Program-made: the position numbers and the translations under genes
Shown here: piece after piece, positions 1-8,969 of the stretch
Position numbering within the stretch: the first letter of the stretch is position 1
How the letters are laid out: the number at the start of each line of letters is the position of its first letter
The notes under the pieces: generated by a model
The model's database searches: none
Seen by the model: only the letters and a program-made list of their open reading frames with translations
Told to the model about the DNA's origin: nothing
NCBI RefSeq assembly: GCF_000422205.1
Contig: NZ_ATHV01000055.1
Coordinates: 44,161-108,160 of the forward strand
DNA length: 64,000 bases
Source of the DNA: Desulfovibrio sp. X2
GTDB taxonomy: Bacteria > Desulfobacterota > Desulfovibrionia > Desulfovibrionales > Desulfovibrionaceae
Direction of reading: 5' to 3'

Positions 1-1614
1 CGCGACACCGCGCGCGGGGGCCTTCGCATCGTGCCCACCAAGAGCCAGGCGCGCTTCGAGCTGGAGTCCAACCGCCTCTTCGACGAGTGCGCGGCCTTGG
101 CGCGCACGCAGCAGGACAAGAACAAGGACATCCCCGAGGGCGGGGCCAAGGCCGTGCTCCTGCTCGGGCCGCAGGCCGACCCGGACGTGGCCCTGCGCGC
201 CATGGTCGACTCCTTCCTGGACCTCCTGCTGCCCGAGGGCGAGGCCCCGGTGCGGCGCGAGGTGACGGACTACCTGGGCAGCCGTGAGATCATCTTCCTC
301 GGCCCGGACGAGAACATCACCCCGGAGCGCATCGCCTGGATCGTGGAGCGGGCCGCGCTGCGCGGCTACCAGTGGCCGCAGGCCTTCATGAGCTCCAAGA
401 GCGAGACCGGCATCAACCACAAGCAGTACGCCGTGACCTCGCGCGGCGTGGTCGTCTTCCTGGAGGCGCTGCTGCGCGCCCTCGGCATAGACCCCGAGCG
501 CGACCCCTTCAGCCTGAAGATGACCGGCGGGCCGCGCGGCGACGTGGCCTCGGGCGTCATGAAGCTCATGGCCGAGCGCTGGCCCGGGACCGGCCGCATC
601 GTGGCCGTGGCGGACGGCAGCGGCTCGGCCTGCGACATGCAGGGCCTGGACATGGGCGAGCTGTTGCGCCTGGCCGCGGCCGAGCAGAGCATCGCCGCCT
701 TCGACCCGGCCAGGCTGCGCGGGGAGGGGGCCTGGGTCCGGCGGGCCGACACGCCCGAGGGCGTGCGGCTGCGCAACACCCTGCACGACGTGGTGCCCGC
801 GGACGTCTTCCTGCCCGCCGGAGGACGGCCGGACACCATCAACGTGCGCAACTGGCGGGCCTTCCTGGACGGGGAGGGCAGGCCGTCCGCGCGCGGCGTG
901 GTGGAGGGGGCCAACATCTTCCTCTCGGACGAGGCGCGCGAGCTTCTGGAAGAGAACGGCGTACTGATCATCCCGGGCGCCTCGGCCAACAAGACCGGGG
1001 TCATCTGCTCGTCCTACGAGATCCTCTCCGGCCTGGCCGCGGACGAGGCCGACCTGAGGAGCGTGCACGCCCGCTTCGTGCGCGAGGTCATGGACATCCT
1101 CATGCTGCGGGCCGGGAACGAGGCCGCCGCCCTCTTCGCCGAGCACCGCGCGTCCGGCGGGAGGCGCACCCTCTCGGTCATCTCGCGGCAGATATCCGAG
1201 GCCGTCAACGGCCTGGCCGACCGGCTGCTGGCCGCGCAGGCGCGCGGAGAAGGGCCTCTTTGCGACGCGAAGCTTGTCCGGGACCTGGTCATGGAGTATT
1301 GTCCCGAAGTATTGGTCGAGCGTTTTGCGCAGCAGCTCATGGAGCGCGTGCCCGAGGGGCACCTCCTGGCCCTGGCCGCGCACTACGCGGCCGCGAGCCT
1401 GGTCTACGCCGAGGGGCCGACTTGGCTCGAACGGATGACGGCCGTGCGCGATCCCGCCGAGGTGGCCGCCGTCTGGCTCGCCGGGCGGGCCGAGGCGCGG
1501 GAGCTTCTGCGCAGCGTGCGGCACAGCCGACTGCCCGGCAGGGAGGCGCTCGACGAGATCGTGCGGTCCGCCGGGCTCAAGCATCTGACGATGCGCGGCC
1601 TGGGACTGGGCTGA
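1..1614 (+). CDS. NAD-specific glutamate dehydrogenase, large type (3' part)
   Basis: The frame is already open at base 1 (first residues RDTARGGLRI), so the gene starts upstream and only the C-terminal half (537 codons) is present. Glutamate dehydrogenase deaminates L-glutamate to 2-oxoglutarate with NAD in the cytoplasm. Signature blocks of the large, multi-domain GDH family are visible: IPEGGAK, SSKSETGINHKQY in the glutamate-binding region, MTGGPRGDVASG at the dinucleotide-binding fold, LPAGGRPDTIN, VVEGANIFLSDEAR and GASANKTGVICSSYEIL. The last 170 residues are the helical C-terminal region. The next gene follows after 21 bases on the same strand, so cotranscription is likely. The exact subclass (about 115 kDa or 180 kDa) cannot be told without the N-terminus. 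Confidence 0.9.
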   Translation, partial: RDTARGGLRIVPTKSQARFELESNRLFDECAALARTQQDKNKDIPEGGAKAVLLLGPQADPDVALRAMVDSFLDLLLPEGEAPVRREVTDYLGSREIIFLGPDENITPERIAWIVERAALRGYQWPQAFMSSKSETGINHKQYAVTSRGVVVFLEALLRALGIDPERDPFSLKMTGGPRGDVASGVMKLMAERWPGTGRIVAVADGSGSACDMQGLDMGELLRLAAAEQSIAAFDPARLRGEGAWVRRADTPEGVRLRNTLHDVVPADVFLPAGGRPDTINVRNWRAFLDGEGRPSARGVVEGANIFLSDEARELLEENGVLIIPGASANKTGVICSSYEILSGLAADEADLRSVHARFVREVMDILMLRAGNEAAALFAEHRASGGRRTLSVISRQISEAVNGLADRLLAAQARGEGPLCDAKLVRDLVMEYCPEVLVERFAQQLMERVPEGHLLALAAHYAAASLVYAEGPTWLERMTAVRDPAEVAAVWLAGRAEARELLRSVRHSRLPGREALDEIVRSAGLKHLTMRGLGLG

Positions 1615-1635
1615 GCGCGGGGAGGGACGAGGTCC

Positions 1636-2733
1636 ATGGATCAGGTCGAGCGGAAACGGTTCGTGAACGACGACTCGCGGCTTCGCGAACGCGCCGCGGA
1701 GATGGTGGAGAGCCGCCGCGCCGCGGGCCTCGACGGCCTTGTCGGCGGGCTCGAGACGGTGATCATCTGCGTGGAGCCGCACAACCTGCGCGCCGCGGCC
1801 GGGGAGCTTCTGCGCACCACGGGCCTCTCGCACCGCGAGACCTACGAGGACGCGGCCCGCGTCGCCTGCGTGCTCGGCCTGGAGGGCTCGGCCGACTTCC
1901 TCGTCACCTGCCGCACACGCGGCGAGAATCCCTTCCTGCCCTACAACCTCGCGCCCAAGTCGCGCCGCCTGCCGAACTCGCGGCTCGAGACCTTCGTCTA
2001 CAAGTGCCGCGACATCGACGCCTTCGCCCGCATCCAGAAGGAGCGCGGCGTGCGCTTCATGACCGAGGAGCCGCTGCGCCTGGGGAGCTACGACTACATC
2101 CAGACGCCGCCCTCGCCCTACACCGGCAACGCGCTCGGCTTCATCCAGTGGCGGGGAGAGGAGGGCCGCTACCTGCACGACCGGGCACGCGCCCTCACCT
2201 GGCGCTTCGAGAAGCCCGACCTGCCCTTCCTTTCGGACATCAGACAGCTGGACCACACGGCCACGCGGGTCAAGGCGGAGGAGCGCGACGAGGCCATCCT
2301 CGAGTTCATGTCCCTGACCGGCTACGATTTCGACTTCGCCATCTACGTGGAGTCGCTCAACTCCATCACCAGCGTGGCCCGCCTCTCGCGGGACGACTAC
2401 GCCCAGGTCTTCACCTCGGGCATCACCGCCTTCACCGACCTCGACCACTCGGGCCCCACGGAGAAGTACATCCACAACTACGGGCTGCGCGTGCACCACA
2501 TGGCCTTTCACACCGAGAACATCGACGAGGTCTTCGCCGGGCTCAAGGCCGACGGCATGAAGTTCCTGGTGGAGCTCGTGGGCTCGCCCGAGGACGGCCT
2601 CAAGCAGACCTTTTCCGAGACGAGCCCCTTGACCTTCCTGGTCAACGAGTACATCCACCGCTACGGTGATTTCGACGGCTTCTTCACCAGGTCCAACGTG
2701 ACGGAGCTGACCCGGGCCACTGACAAGCAGTAG
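1636..2733 (+). CDS. 4-hydroxyphenylpyruvate dioxygenase-like VOC protein
   Basis: This 365-residue protein has the length and two-domain layout of the HPPD family (vicinal oxygen chelate fold). The three iron ligands of HPPD can be aligned: His207 in LDHTATRV, His288 in VHHMAFHTENI and Glu338 in LVNEYIHRY. The C-terminal DGFFTRSNVTEL matches the place of the HPPD closing helix but lacks its usual GFGxGNF motif. HPPD converts 4-hydroxyphenylpyruvate to homogentisate using O2, which is unexpected in an anaerobe, so the substrate may differ. The gene lies between glutamate dehydrogenase and a cupin gene, suggesting an amino-acid-related role. Family assignment is good; the exact reaction is uncertain. 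Confidence 0.7.
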   Translation: MDQVERKRFVNDDSRLRERAAEMVESRRAAGLDGLVGGLETVIICVEPHNLRAAAGELLRTTGLSHRETYEDAARVACVLGLEGSADFLVTCRTRGENPFLPYNLAPKSRRLPNSRLETFVYKCRDIDAFARIQKERGVRFMTEEPLRLGSYDYIQTPPSPYTGNALGFIQWRGEEGRYLHDRARALTWRFEKPDLPFLSDIRQLDHTATRVKAEERDEAILEFMSLTGYDFDFAIYVESLNSITSVARLSRDDYAQVFTSGITAFTDLDHSGPTEKYIHNYGLRVHHMAFHTENIDEVFAGLKADGMKFLVELVGSPEDGLKQTFSETSPLTFLVNEYIHRYGDFDGFFTRSNVTELTRATDKQ

Positions 2734-2758
2734 GCCCGAAACGGGAGGGAGACGGAAT

Positions 2759-3109
2759 ATGGCCGGGGAGAGGCCCTATTTCATCCAGCGCCGCACGGTC
2801 GTGGCGGAGACGCCGCGGCTGCGCGTGGCCGAAATGACGCTCGGCCCGGGCGAGCACGTGCCTCTGCACAAGCACAGCCGGGCCAGCGACGTCTTCTACT
2901 GCCTGGCGGGGCGCCTGCGCCTCGTGGCCGGACAGCCCGGGGAGCGAGACGGCGAGGAGGCCGTCCTGGCGCCGGGCGAGTCCTTTTCCGTGGCGGCCGG
3001 GCGGCCTCACATGGCCGTCAACGACGGCGCCGACACCTGCCGTTACCTGCTCGTGCAGCACGGCGAAACGATCGACTACGTCCCCCTGGGGGAAAACGAG
3101 GAGGCATGA
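2759..3109 (+). CDS. Small cupin-domain protein
   Basis: A single cupin barrel of 116 residues. The first metal motif is seen as GEHVPLHKHSRASDVFYCLAG (His-x-His, with Asp where Glu is usual). The second motif region is PGESFSVAAGRPHMAV. A purine-rich GGGAGGGAGA lies before the ATG. It follows the HPPD-like gene by 25 bases and overlaps the next gene by four bases (ATGA), so the three are probably one transcript. Function is unknown; small cupins include sugar and amino-acid-derivative binding proteins and simple dioxygenases. Confidence 0.75.
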   Translation: MAGERPYFIQRRTVVAETPRLRVAEMTLGPGEHVPLHKHSRASDVFYCLAGRLRLVAGQPGERDGEEAVLAPGESFSVAAGRPHMAVNDGADTCRYLLVQHGETIDYVPLGENEEA

Positions 3110-3432
3110 TGGTTGCGACCGCGAACAAGGGAGGCATCGTTTCCGGAGCGATCTGGATGACGCTCATCTCCGTGCTGCTCTTCTGGCTGCCCATCTTCGG
3201 GCCGCTGCTGGCCGGCGTGGTGGGAGGCAAGAAGGCCGGCGGCGTGGGCAACGCCATCCTGGCCGTGTTCCTGCCCGGAGTGATTCTGGCCATCGTCCTC
3301 GGCCTGTCCTCCACCTTCCTCACCGGCCTGCCCGCCGTGGGCACCATGATGGCAGCGACCGGCTTCCTCTTCTACGTCATCAACATCGGCCTGCTGCTCG
3401 TGGGCGCCATCGTCGGCGGCGTGCTGGCCTGA
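3106..3432 (+). CDS. Small membrane protein, unknown function
   Basis: A 108-residue protein dominated by three hydrophobic segments (about residues 12-40, 47-70 and 80-108) rich in Gly, Val and Leu. The short loop GGKKAGG is its main charged part. It starts within the stop of the cupin gene (ATGA overlap), which suggests translational coupling. No family is recognised. Confidence 0.6.
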   Translation: MMVATANKGGIVSGAIWMTLISVLLFWLPIFGPLLAGVVGGKKAGGVGNAILAVFLPGVILAIVLGLSSTFLTGLPAVGTMMAATGFLFYVINIGLLLVGAIVGGVLA

Positions 3433-3474
3433 GGCGCGCCCCTGAAGGGAGGGGCCGCGAAGACATGGCGGGGC

Positions 3475-3503
3475 TTTACAAGCGGGCGCGAGGGACCTAG
3501 AGA
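3475..3503 (+). promoter_or_regulatory. Candidate sigma70 promoter before the aminotransferase
   Basis: TTTACA (3475-3480) and TAGAGA (3498-3503) are separated by 17 bases, 36 bases before the ATG of the aminotransferase gene. The match to TTGACA/TATAAT is moderate and the call rests on sequence only. Confidence 0.4.
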
Positions 3504-3539
3504 AACGTGCTTTAACTCCTGCGCAAGCGAGGAACCGCC

Positions 3540-4685
3540 ATGTCGTCCACTCCCCTCGACGAATTCACCGACCTGAAGCTGTTCATCACCGGCCCCACCT
3601 GGCTTCGGCCCGAGGTGCGCCAGGCGGGCTGCCTGCCGGAGTTCGGCCACCGCGACAGCGAGAACGTGAAGCGCCTGGGCCCGGCCATGGCCCACCTGAA
3701 GACCCTGGCAGGAGCGGGCCCCGAGCACGAGGTCATCCTCTTCAACGGCTCCGGGTCGACGGCCATGGAGGCCGCCGTCAGGAGCCTCGTGGCCGACGGC
3801 GAGACCGTGCTGCACGTGGTCGTGGGCGCCTTCGGCGACCTGTGGCGCAACATTTCCCTGGCCAACGGCAAGAAGGCCGAGCTGCTGAGTTTCGCTCCCG
3901 GCGAGGCCATGGACCTGGACCGCCTGGACGCGGAAGTCGCCCGCCTGCGCCCGGCCGTGGTCGCCGTGACCCACAACGAGACCTCCACCGGCGTGATCAA
4001 CGACCACCTGGCCGCCTGCCGCCTGATCCGCGGGCGCGGCGCCCTGCCCCTGGTGGACGGCGTGAGCGTCTTCGGCGGCGCGCCCGTGGATCTCGCGGGC
4101 TCTGGCTGCGCCTTCTACGCCTCGGCCACGCAGAAGAGCCTCGGGCTGCCCGCGGGCTTCGGCATCGCCGTGGTCTCGGCCGAGGCCCTGGAGAAGGCGG
4201 GGAAGGTGGCCGTCCGCGGCTACTCCTCGGACATTTTGCGCCAGATCGAGCGCGCCAGGAAGAACCAGACCCTGACCACGCCGAGCGCCACCCTGGCCAA
4301 CCAGATGGCGGTGCAGCTCGACTACATCGTCAACCAGGAGGGCGTGGCGGCCCGCTTCGCGCGGCACGAGAGGCTGCGCGACCAGGCCCGCGCCTTCGTG
4401 GCCGGGCTTTCCGGCTTCGACTTCTTCGCGCCCGAAGGCCACCGCTCGCCCACCGTGACCGCCGTGCTCGCGCCCGAGGGCTGGACCATGGCGAAGCTCA
4501 AGGAGGTCAAGGAGGCCATGCGCGCGCGGGGCTACCTCTTCGATCCCGGCTACGGCAAGCTCAACCAGGACCTCGAGGCCGCCGGGCGCCGCGTCTGTTT
4601 CCGCATCGGCCACATGGGCGACATGCAGGAGCAGATGCTGGGCACCTATCTCGCCGAACTGGGAGAGGTACTCTCCCGGATCTGA
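3540..4685 (+). CDS. Class V aminotransferase (alanine-glyoxylate/serine aminotransferase family)
   Basis: A PLP-dependent fold-type I enzyme of 381 residues. Visible family marks are FNGSGSTAMEAAV near residue 65 (cofactor phosphate site), THNETSTGV near residue 145, the PLP-contacting Asp in LVDGVSVFGG and the Schiff-base lysine in SATQKSLGLPAGFG (near residue 200). Family members use alanine, serine or phosphoserine as amino donor; the close set SPT/AGT in sulfate reducers is often annotated as serine-glyoxylate or alanine-glyoxylate aminotransferase. GAGGAA precedes the ATG. It is separated from the upstream unit by 107 bases holding a candidate promoter. Substrate is not certain from sequence. 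Confidence 0.85.
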   Translation: MSSTPLDEFTDLKLFITGPTWLRPEVRQAGCLPEFGHRDSENVKRLGPAMAHLKTLAGAGPEHEVILFNGSGSTAMEAAVRSLVADGETVLHVVVGAFGDLWRNISLANGKKAELLSFAPGEAMDLDRLDAEVARLRPAVVAVTHNETSTGVINDHLAACRLIRGRGALPLVDGVSVFGGAPVDLAGSGCAFYASATQKSLGLPAGFGIAVVSAEALEKAGKVAVRGYSSDILRQIERARKNQTLTTPSATLANQMAVQLDYIVNQEGVAARFARHERLRDQARAFVAGLSGFDFFAPEGHRSPTVTAVLAPEGWTMAKLKEVKEAMRARGYLFDPGYGKLNQDLEAAGRRVCFRIGHMGDMQEQMLGTYLAELGEVLSRI

Positions 4686-4736
4686 TTCCGGACATGGCCG
4701 GGACCCGGCCGTGCAACCGAGCAAGGAGACTGTACG

Positions 4737-5372
4737 ATGAACATGCTGCGCACCCTCTGCCTGACCTTCGCCCTGGTGACCGCGTTCGCCGTCTCGGCCC
4801 GCGGCCAGGCCCCGGCCGCAAGCGGCGCACAGGCCGCGCCGGGCGTCACCGCGCCCGCTCCGGCCCAGCACAACCCCCACGTCCTGCTCAGCACCACGCA
4901 GGGCGACATGCTCATCGAGCTGTGGCCCGAGGTGGCGCCGAAGACCGTGGCGAACTTCCTGCATTACGTGAACACCGGCCGCTACGACATGACCATCTTC
5001 CACCGCATCATCCGGGACTTCGTCATCCAGGGCGGCGGCTACGACGGCAGGATGCAGGAGGTCGAGACCTTCGATCCCGTCAAGAACGAGTCCCGCGTGG
5101 ACGTCAAGAACCTGCGCGGCACCGTGTCCATGGCGCGGACGAGCGACCCGGACAGCGCCACGAACCAGTTCTTCATCAACGTGGTCAACAACGAGGACCT
5201 GGACAAGCGGGCGAACGATCCCAAGCATCCCGGCTACTGCGTCTTCGGCAAGATCGTGAAGGGCATGGCCACGGTCGAGCGGCTGAATCGGCTGCAGGTG
5301 AAGGACCAGGGCAACTTCTCGAACGTGCCGGTCGATCCGGCCGTGATCCTGAGCGCCAAGCAGGTGGACTAG
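4737..5372 (+). CDS. Exported cyclophilin-type peptidyl-prolyl isomerase
   Basis: Cyclophilins catalyse cis-trans isomerisation of Xaa-Pro bonds. The first 23 residues form a signal peptide (hydrophobic LCLTFALVTAFAVSA, cleavage likely after ARG), then a Pro/Ala linker, then the catalytic domain from about residue 45. Domain marks are VLLSTTQGDMLIELWPE, TVANFLHYV, FHRIIRDFVIQGG with the catalytic Arg, GTVSMART and NQFFINVVNN. AAGGAGA stands 8 bases before the ATG. A strong terminator follows, so this ends its transcript. Periplasmic location is inferred from the signal peptide. Confidence 0.92.
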   Translation: MNMLRTLCLTFALVTAFAVSARGQAPAASGAQAAPGVTAPAPAQHNPHVLLSTTQGDMLIELWPEVAPKTVANFLHYVNTGRYDMTIFHRIIRDFVIQGGGYDGRMQEVETFDPVKNESRVDVKNLRGTVSMARTSDPDSATNQFFINVVNNEDLDKRANDPKHPGYCVFGKIVKGMATVERLNRLQVKDQGNFSNVPVDPAVILSAKQVD

Positions 5373-5400
5373 CCCGCCCGCGGCGCGCGGCGTACGCACC

Positions 5401-5444
5401 GCGCCGCATCGGCCCCTTCGGCGGCCGGTGCGGCGCGTTTTTTT
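5401..5444 (+). terminator. Rho-independent terminator after the cyclophilin gene
   Basis: A 14-bp GC-rich stem (GCGCCGCATCGGCC paired with GGCCGGTGCGGCGC, one G-U pair) with a short loop is followed by seven T residues at 5438-5444. It lies 28 bases after the stop codon. Confidence 0.9.
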
Positions 5445-5515
5445 GCTTCACTTTTCGCCCCGGATGCCTGATAGAGCAGTGGCTTGTCCGGCCCTTCGCC
5501 GGTAAAGGAACAACC

Positions 5516-6373
5516 ATGCGACTGCTCGAATTCGGCACCTATCTCTTCGATCCCCTGCACTCCCTCCTCGAGCGCGAGTCCACCCATCGCCGCATCACCG
5601 CCGGGCTGGTGATCGTCTTCCTGCTGGGCCTGGCAGGCATCGAGCTCAAGCGGCAGGGGCTTCTGCCCCCGCCGCTGGCCGCGCTCACCCCGGACAACCA
5701 CTTCCACGCCGTGCACCTGGCCTTCACCCTGCTCCTGGCGCTTGAGGTGGTGGGGCTCATCTTCTCGCTGCCCTGCTCGGTCTCCAAGTCGGTGGGCAAG
5801 CAGTTCGAGATCCTGGCGCTCATCCTGCTGCGCGGCTCCTTCGAGGAACTGGTCAACTTCCCGGAGCCCGTGCAGCTCGAGGGACGCTTCGACGCCCTGT
5901 GGCACATCGTGGCGGACGGCGTGGGCGCGCTGGCCATCTTCGTCATCCTCGGCTTCTACTACCGCATCCAGCGCCACCGCACGGAGATCATGCGGCCGCA
6001 GGACCGCTTCGCCTTCGTGGCCTCCAAGAAGATCGTGGCCCTGATCCTGCTCGTGGTCTTCGCCTGCATGGCCGCCTGGAACGTGTGGCTCATGGCGCGG
6101 GGCGAGCCGCACTTCGACTTCTTCGACAGCTTCTACACGGTGCTCATCTTCTGCGACATCCTGCTGGTGCTCATCTCCCAGCAGTACCTGCCCGCCTTCC
6201 ACGCCGTGCTGCGCAACTCGGGCTACGCCGTGGCCACGCTGCTGCTCAGGCTCTCCCTGACCGCGCCGCCCATCGCCAACGCGGCCATCGGCGTGGGCGC
6301 CGGGCTCTTCGCCCTCTGCCTGACCTACGCCTACGACCACCTCTACATGCAGAGCACCAAGGCCGGGGTGTGA
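5516..6373 (+). CDS. Multi-pass membrane protein, unknown function
   Basis: A 285-residue integral membrane protein with about six hydrophobic segments (near residues 25-42, 62-85, 137-155, 172-195, 212-228 and 238-275). The ATG at 5516 is preceded by GGTAAAGGAACAACC, and it is the first start after the upstream terminator. The charged segments SVSKSVGKQFEI and YRIQRHRTEIMRPQ lie in loops. Some resemblance in hydrophobic pattern to PsiE-like proteins is possible, but no family is recognised with confidence. It converges with the stress-protein gene. Confidence 0.65.
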   Translation: MRLLEFGTYLFDPLHSLLERESTHRRITAGLVIVFLLGLAGIELKRQGLLPPPLAALTPDNHFHAVHLAFTLLLALEVVGLIFSLPCSVSKSVGKQFEILALILLRGSFEELVNFPEPVQLEGRFDALWHIVADGVGALAIFVILGFYYRIQRHRTEIMRPQDRFAFVASKKIVALILLVVFACMAAWNVWLMARGEPHFDFFDSFYTVLIFCDILLVLISQQYLPAFHAVLRNSGYAVATLLLRLSLTAPPIANAAIGVGAGLFALCLTYAYDHLYMQSTKAGV

Positions 6374-6390
6374 CCGCGGCGCGGGCCGCC

Positions 6391-6415
6391 GGGCGCGGAG
6401 ATGAACTCCGCGCCC
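6391..6415. terminator. Hairpin between convergent genes
   Basis: GGGCGCGGAG and CTCCGCGCCC form a perfect 10-bp stem with a 5-base loop, placed between the ends of two convergent genes. There is no clear T-run, so it may act as a weak bidirectional terminator or a transcript-end stabiliser. Confidence 0.5.
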
Positions 6416-6446
6416 GCGCGCCCGTCCCGTTTCCGTCTCGTGATCG

Positions 6447-6905
6447 CTAGCGGACCACGTGCACGGGCACGGGCGAGGCTTCCAGCACCCGGCTGACGAT
6501 GTGCGACAGCCGGGGCTCCACTGCGTCGCTCTGCTGCCCGTACTCGCCGCCCGTCAGGACGATCATGTCCGCGTGGAGCTCCTTCGCGGCCTTCAGGATC
6601 TCCGGGGCCGCGCTGCCCGAGACCAGCCTGATCTCGACGTTGGGGCAGGCCGAGAGGTCCTCGGCGCAGATGCCCTCCATCTTCTTCTTGGCCTGCTCGA
6701 TCTCCCAGCTCTGGAAGCGCTGCATCTCGTCGGCGCTCGGATAGTTGCCGTAGGCCGGGAAGTAGGCGCACAGGTCCACGGCCACGTAGAGCAGGTAGAT
6801 CTTCGCGCCGTATTTCTCCGCCAGCGAGACCACGTGCGGGGCGGCCTTGCGCGAGTGGGCCGAGAGGTCGGTGGGCCACAGGATTGTCTTCACGTCCATG
6901 TCCAT
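6447..6905 (-). CDS. Universal stress protein (UspA family)
   Basis: A 152-residue single-domain protein. The N-terminal strand and ATP-site Asp are in VKTILWPTDLSAHSRKAA, and the middle has VRLVSG-like SGSAAPEILKAAKELHADMIV. The usual C-terminal ATP motif GxxGx9G(S/T) is degenerate (TGGEYGQQSDAVEPRL), so nucleotide binding is doubtful. The start at 6905 is chosen because AAGGAGG stands 7 bases upstream on the minus strand. Usp proteins accumulate in stress or growth arrest; no specific partner is shown by context. Confidence 0.85.
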   Translation of the reverse strand: MDMDVKTILWPTDLSAHSRKAAPHVVSLAEKYGAKIYLLYVAVDLCAYFPAYGNYPSADEMQRFQSWEIEQAKKKMEGICAEDLSACPNVEIRLVSGSAAPEILKAAKELHADMIVLTGGEYGQQSDAVEPRLSHIVSRVLEASPVPVHVVR

Positions 6906-7397
6906 AGTCGTGCCTCCTTGGGAGCTTGCGTGTGCTGATCTCGGCCCGTGGGGCCGGGCAGGACCCTGCCGGTCCTGTAGCACAGCGGCGCGATCATGGA
7001 AACCGGCGAGGGAGGATCGCGCGCCGTCTTTTTCGCAGGGCGCTCGGGCTGCAAAATTGTCGCATTGCACGGGGCGAACAATTCATAATTGTCATAAAAA
7101 TTATAATATGTTGAAATATTTCAATTTAGCTACAGATGGCAGACCGAGGCATGCAAAAGTGTGAACAGCGTTCGAGTCCTTGTCGCAAGCGCATGTTTCC
7201 GATTAAAAATCCCCTCCCTGTTTGCATGAACAAATTGTCAGGCTGATTTTTTACGCATTCTGTGAATTACAAAAAAGGAAAAAAACTTTTTGTGGCGTGA
7301 ATTTTCAGATGCCATTGTTTCAAAATTGTGGACAATGCAAAAGTGAAGTGCTAGTTGAGCCCCTGATTTCATCTCATTCTCCACGGGAGGCACTCCT
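6906..7397. other. AT-rich intergenic control region upstream of uspA and amtB
   Basis: This 492-base gap separates divergent genes. From about 7070 to 7380 it is strikingly AT-rich in a chromosome that is otherwise very GC-rich, with A-tracts (7270-7290) and a 14-bp perfect palindrome (listed separately). It presumably holds the promoters of both genes. I found no TGGC-N8-GC sigma54 element in it. No open reading frame here has coding character. Confidence 0.6.
7111..7124. promoter_or_regulatory. Perfect 14-bp palindrome TTGAAATATTTCAA
   Basis: A perfect inverted repeat inside the AT-rich amtB/uspA control region, 274 bases before the amtB start. Its size and symmetry suit a dimeric transcription factor. 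It shares the core GAAATATTTC with Rex-type operators but lacks their flanking TGTG/CACA. The regulator is unknown. Confidence 0.4.
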
Positions 7398-8958
<1,561 letters not shown>

Positions 8959-8969
8959 CAGACGTGGCC

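Noticed and set aside
7111..7124. Rex operator
   Set aside because: The core matches but the diagnostic TGTG and CACA flanks are absent, so only an unassigned palindrome is reported.
7240..7397. Sigma54 promoter for amtB (TGGCGTG-AATT-TTCA near 7293-7307)
   Set aside because: The required GC at -12 is replaced by CA, and no other GG-N10-GC pair fits in the gap.
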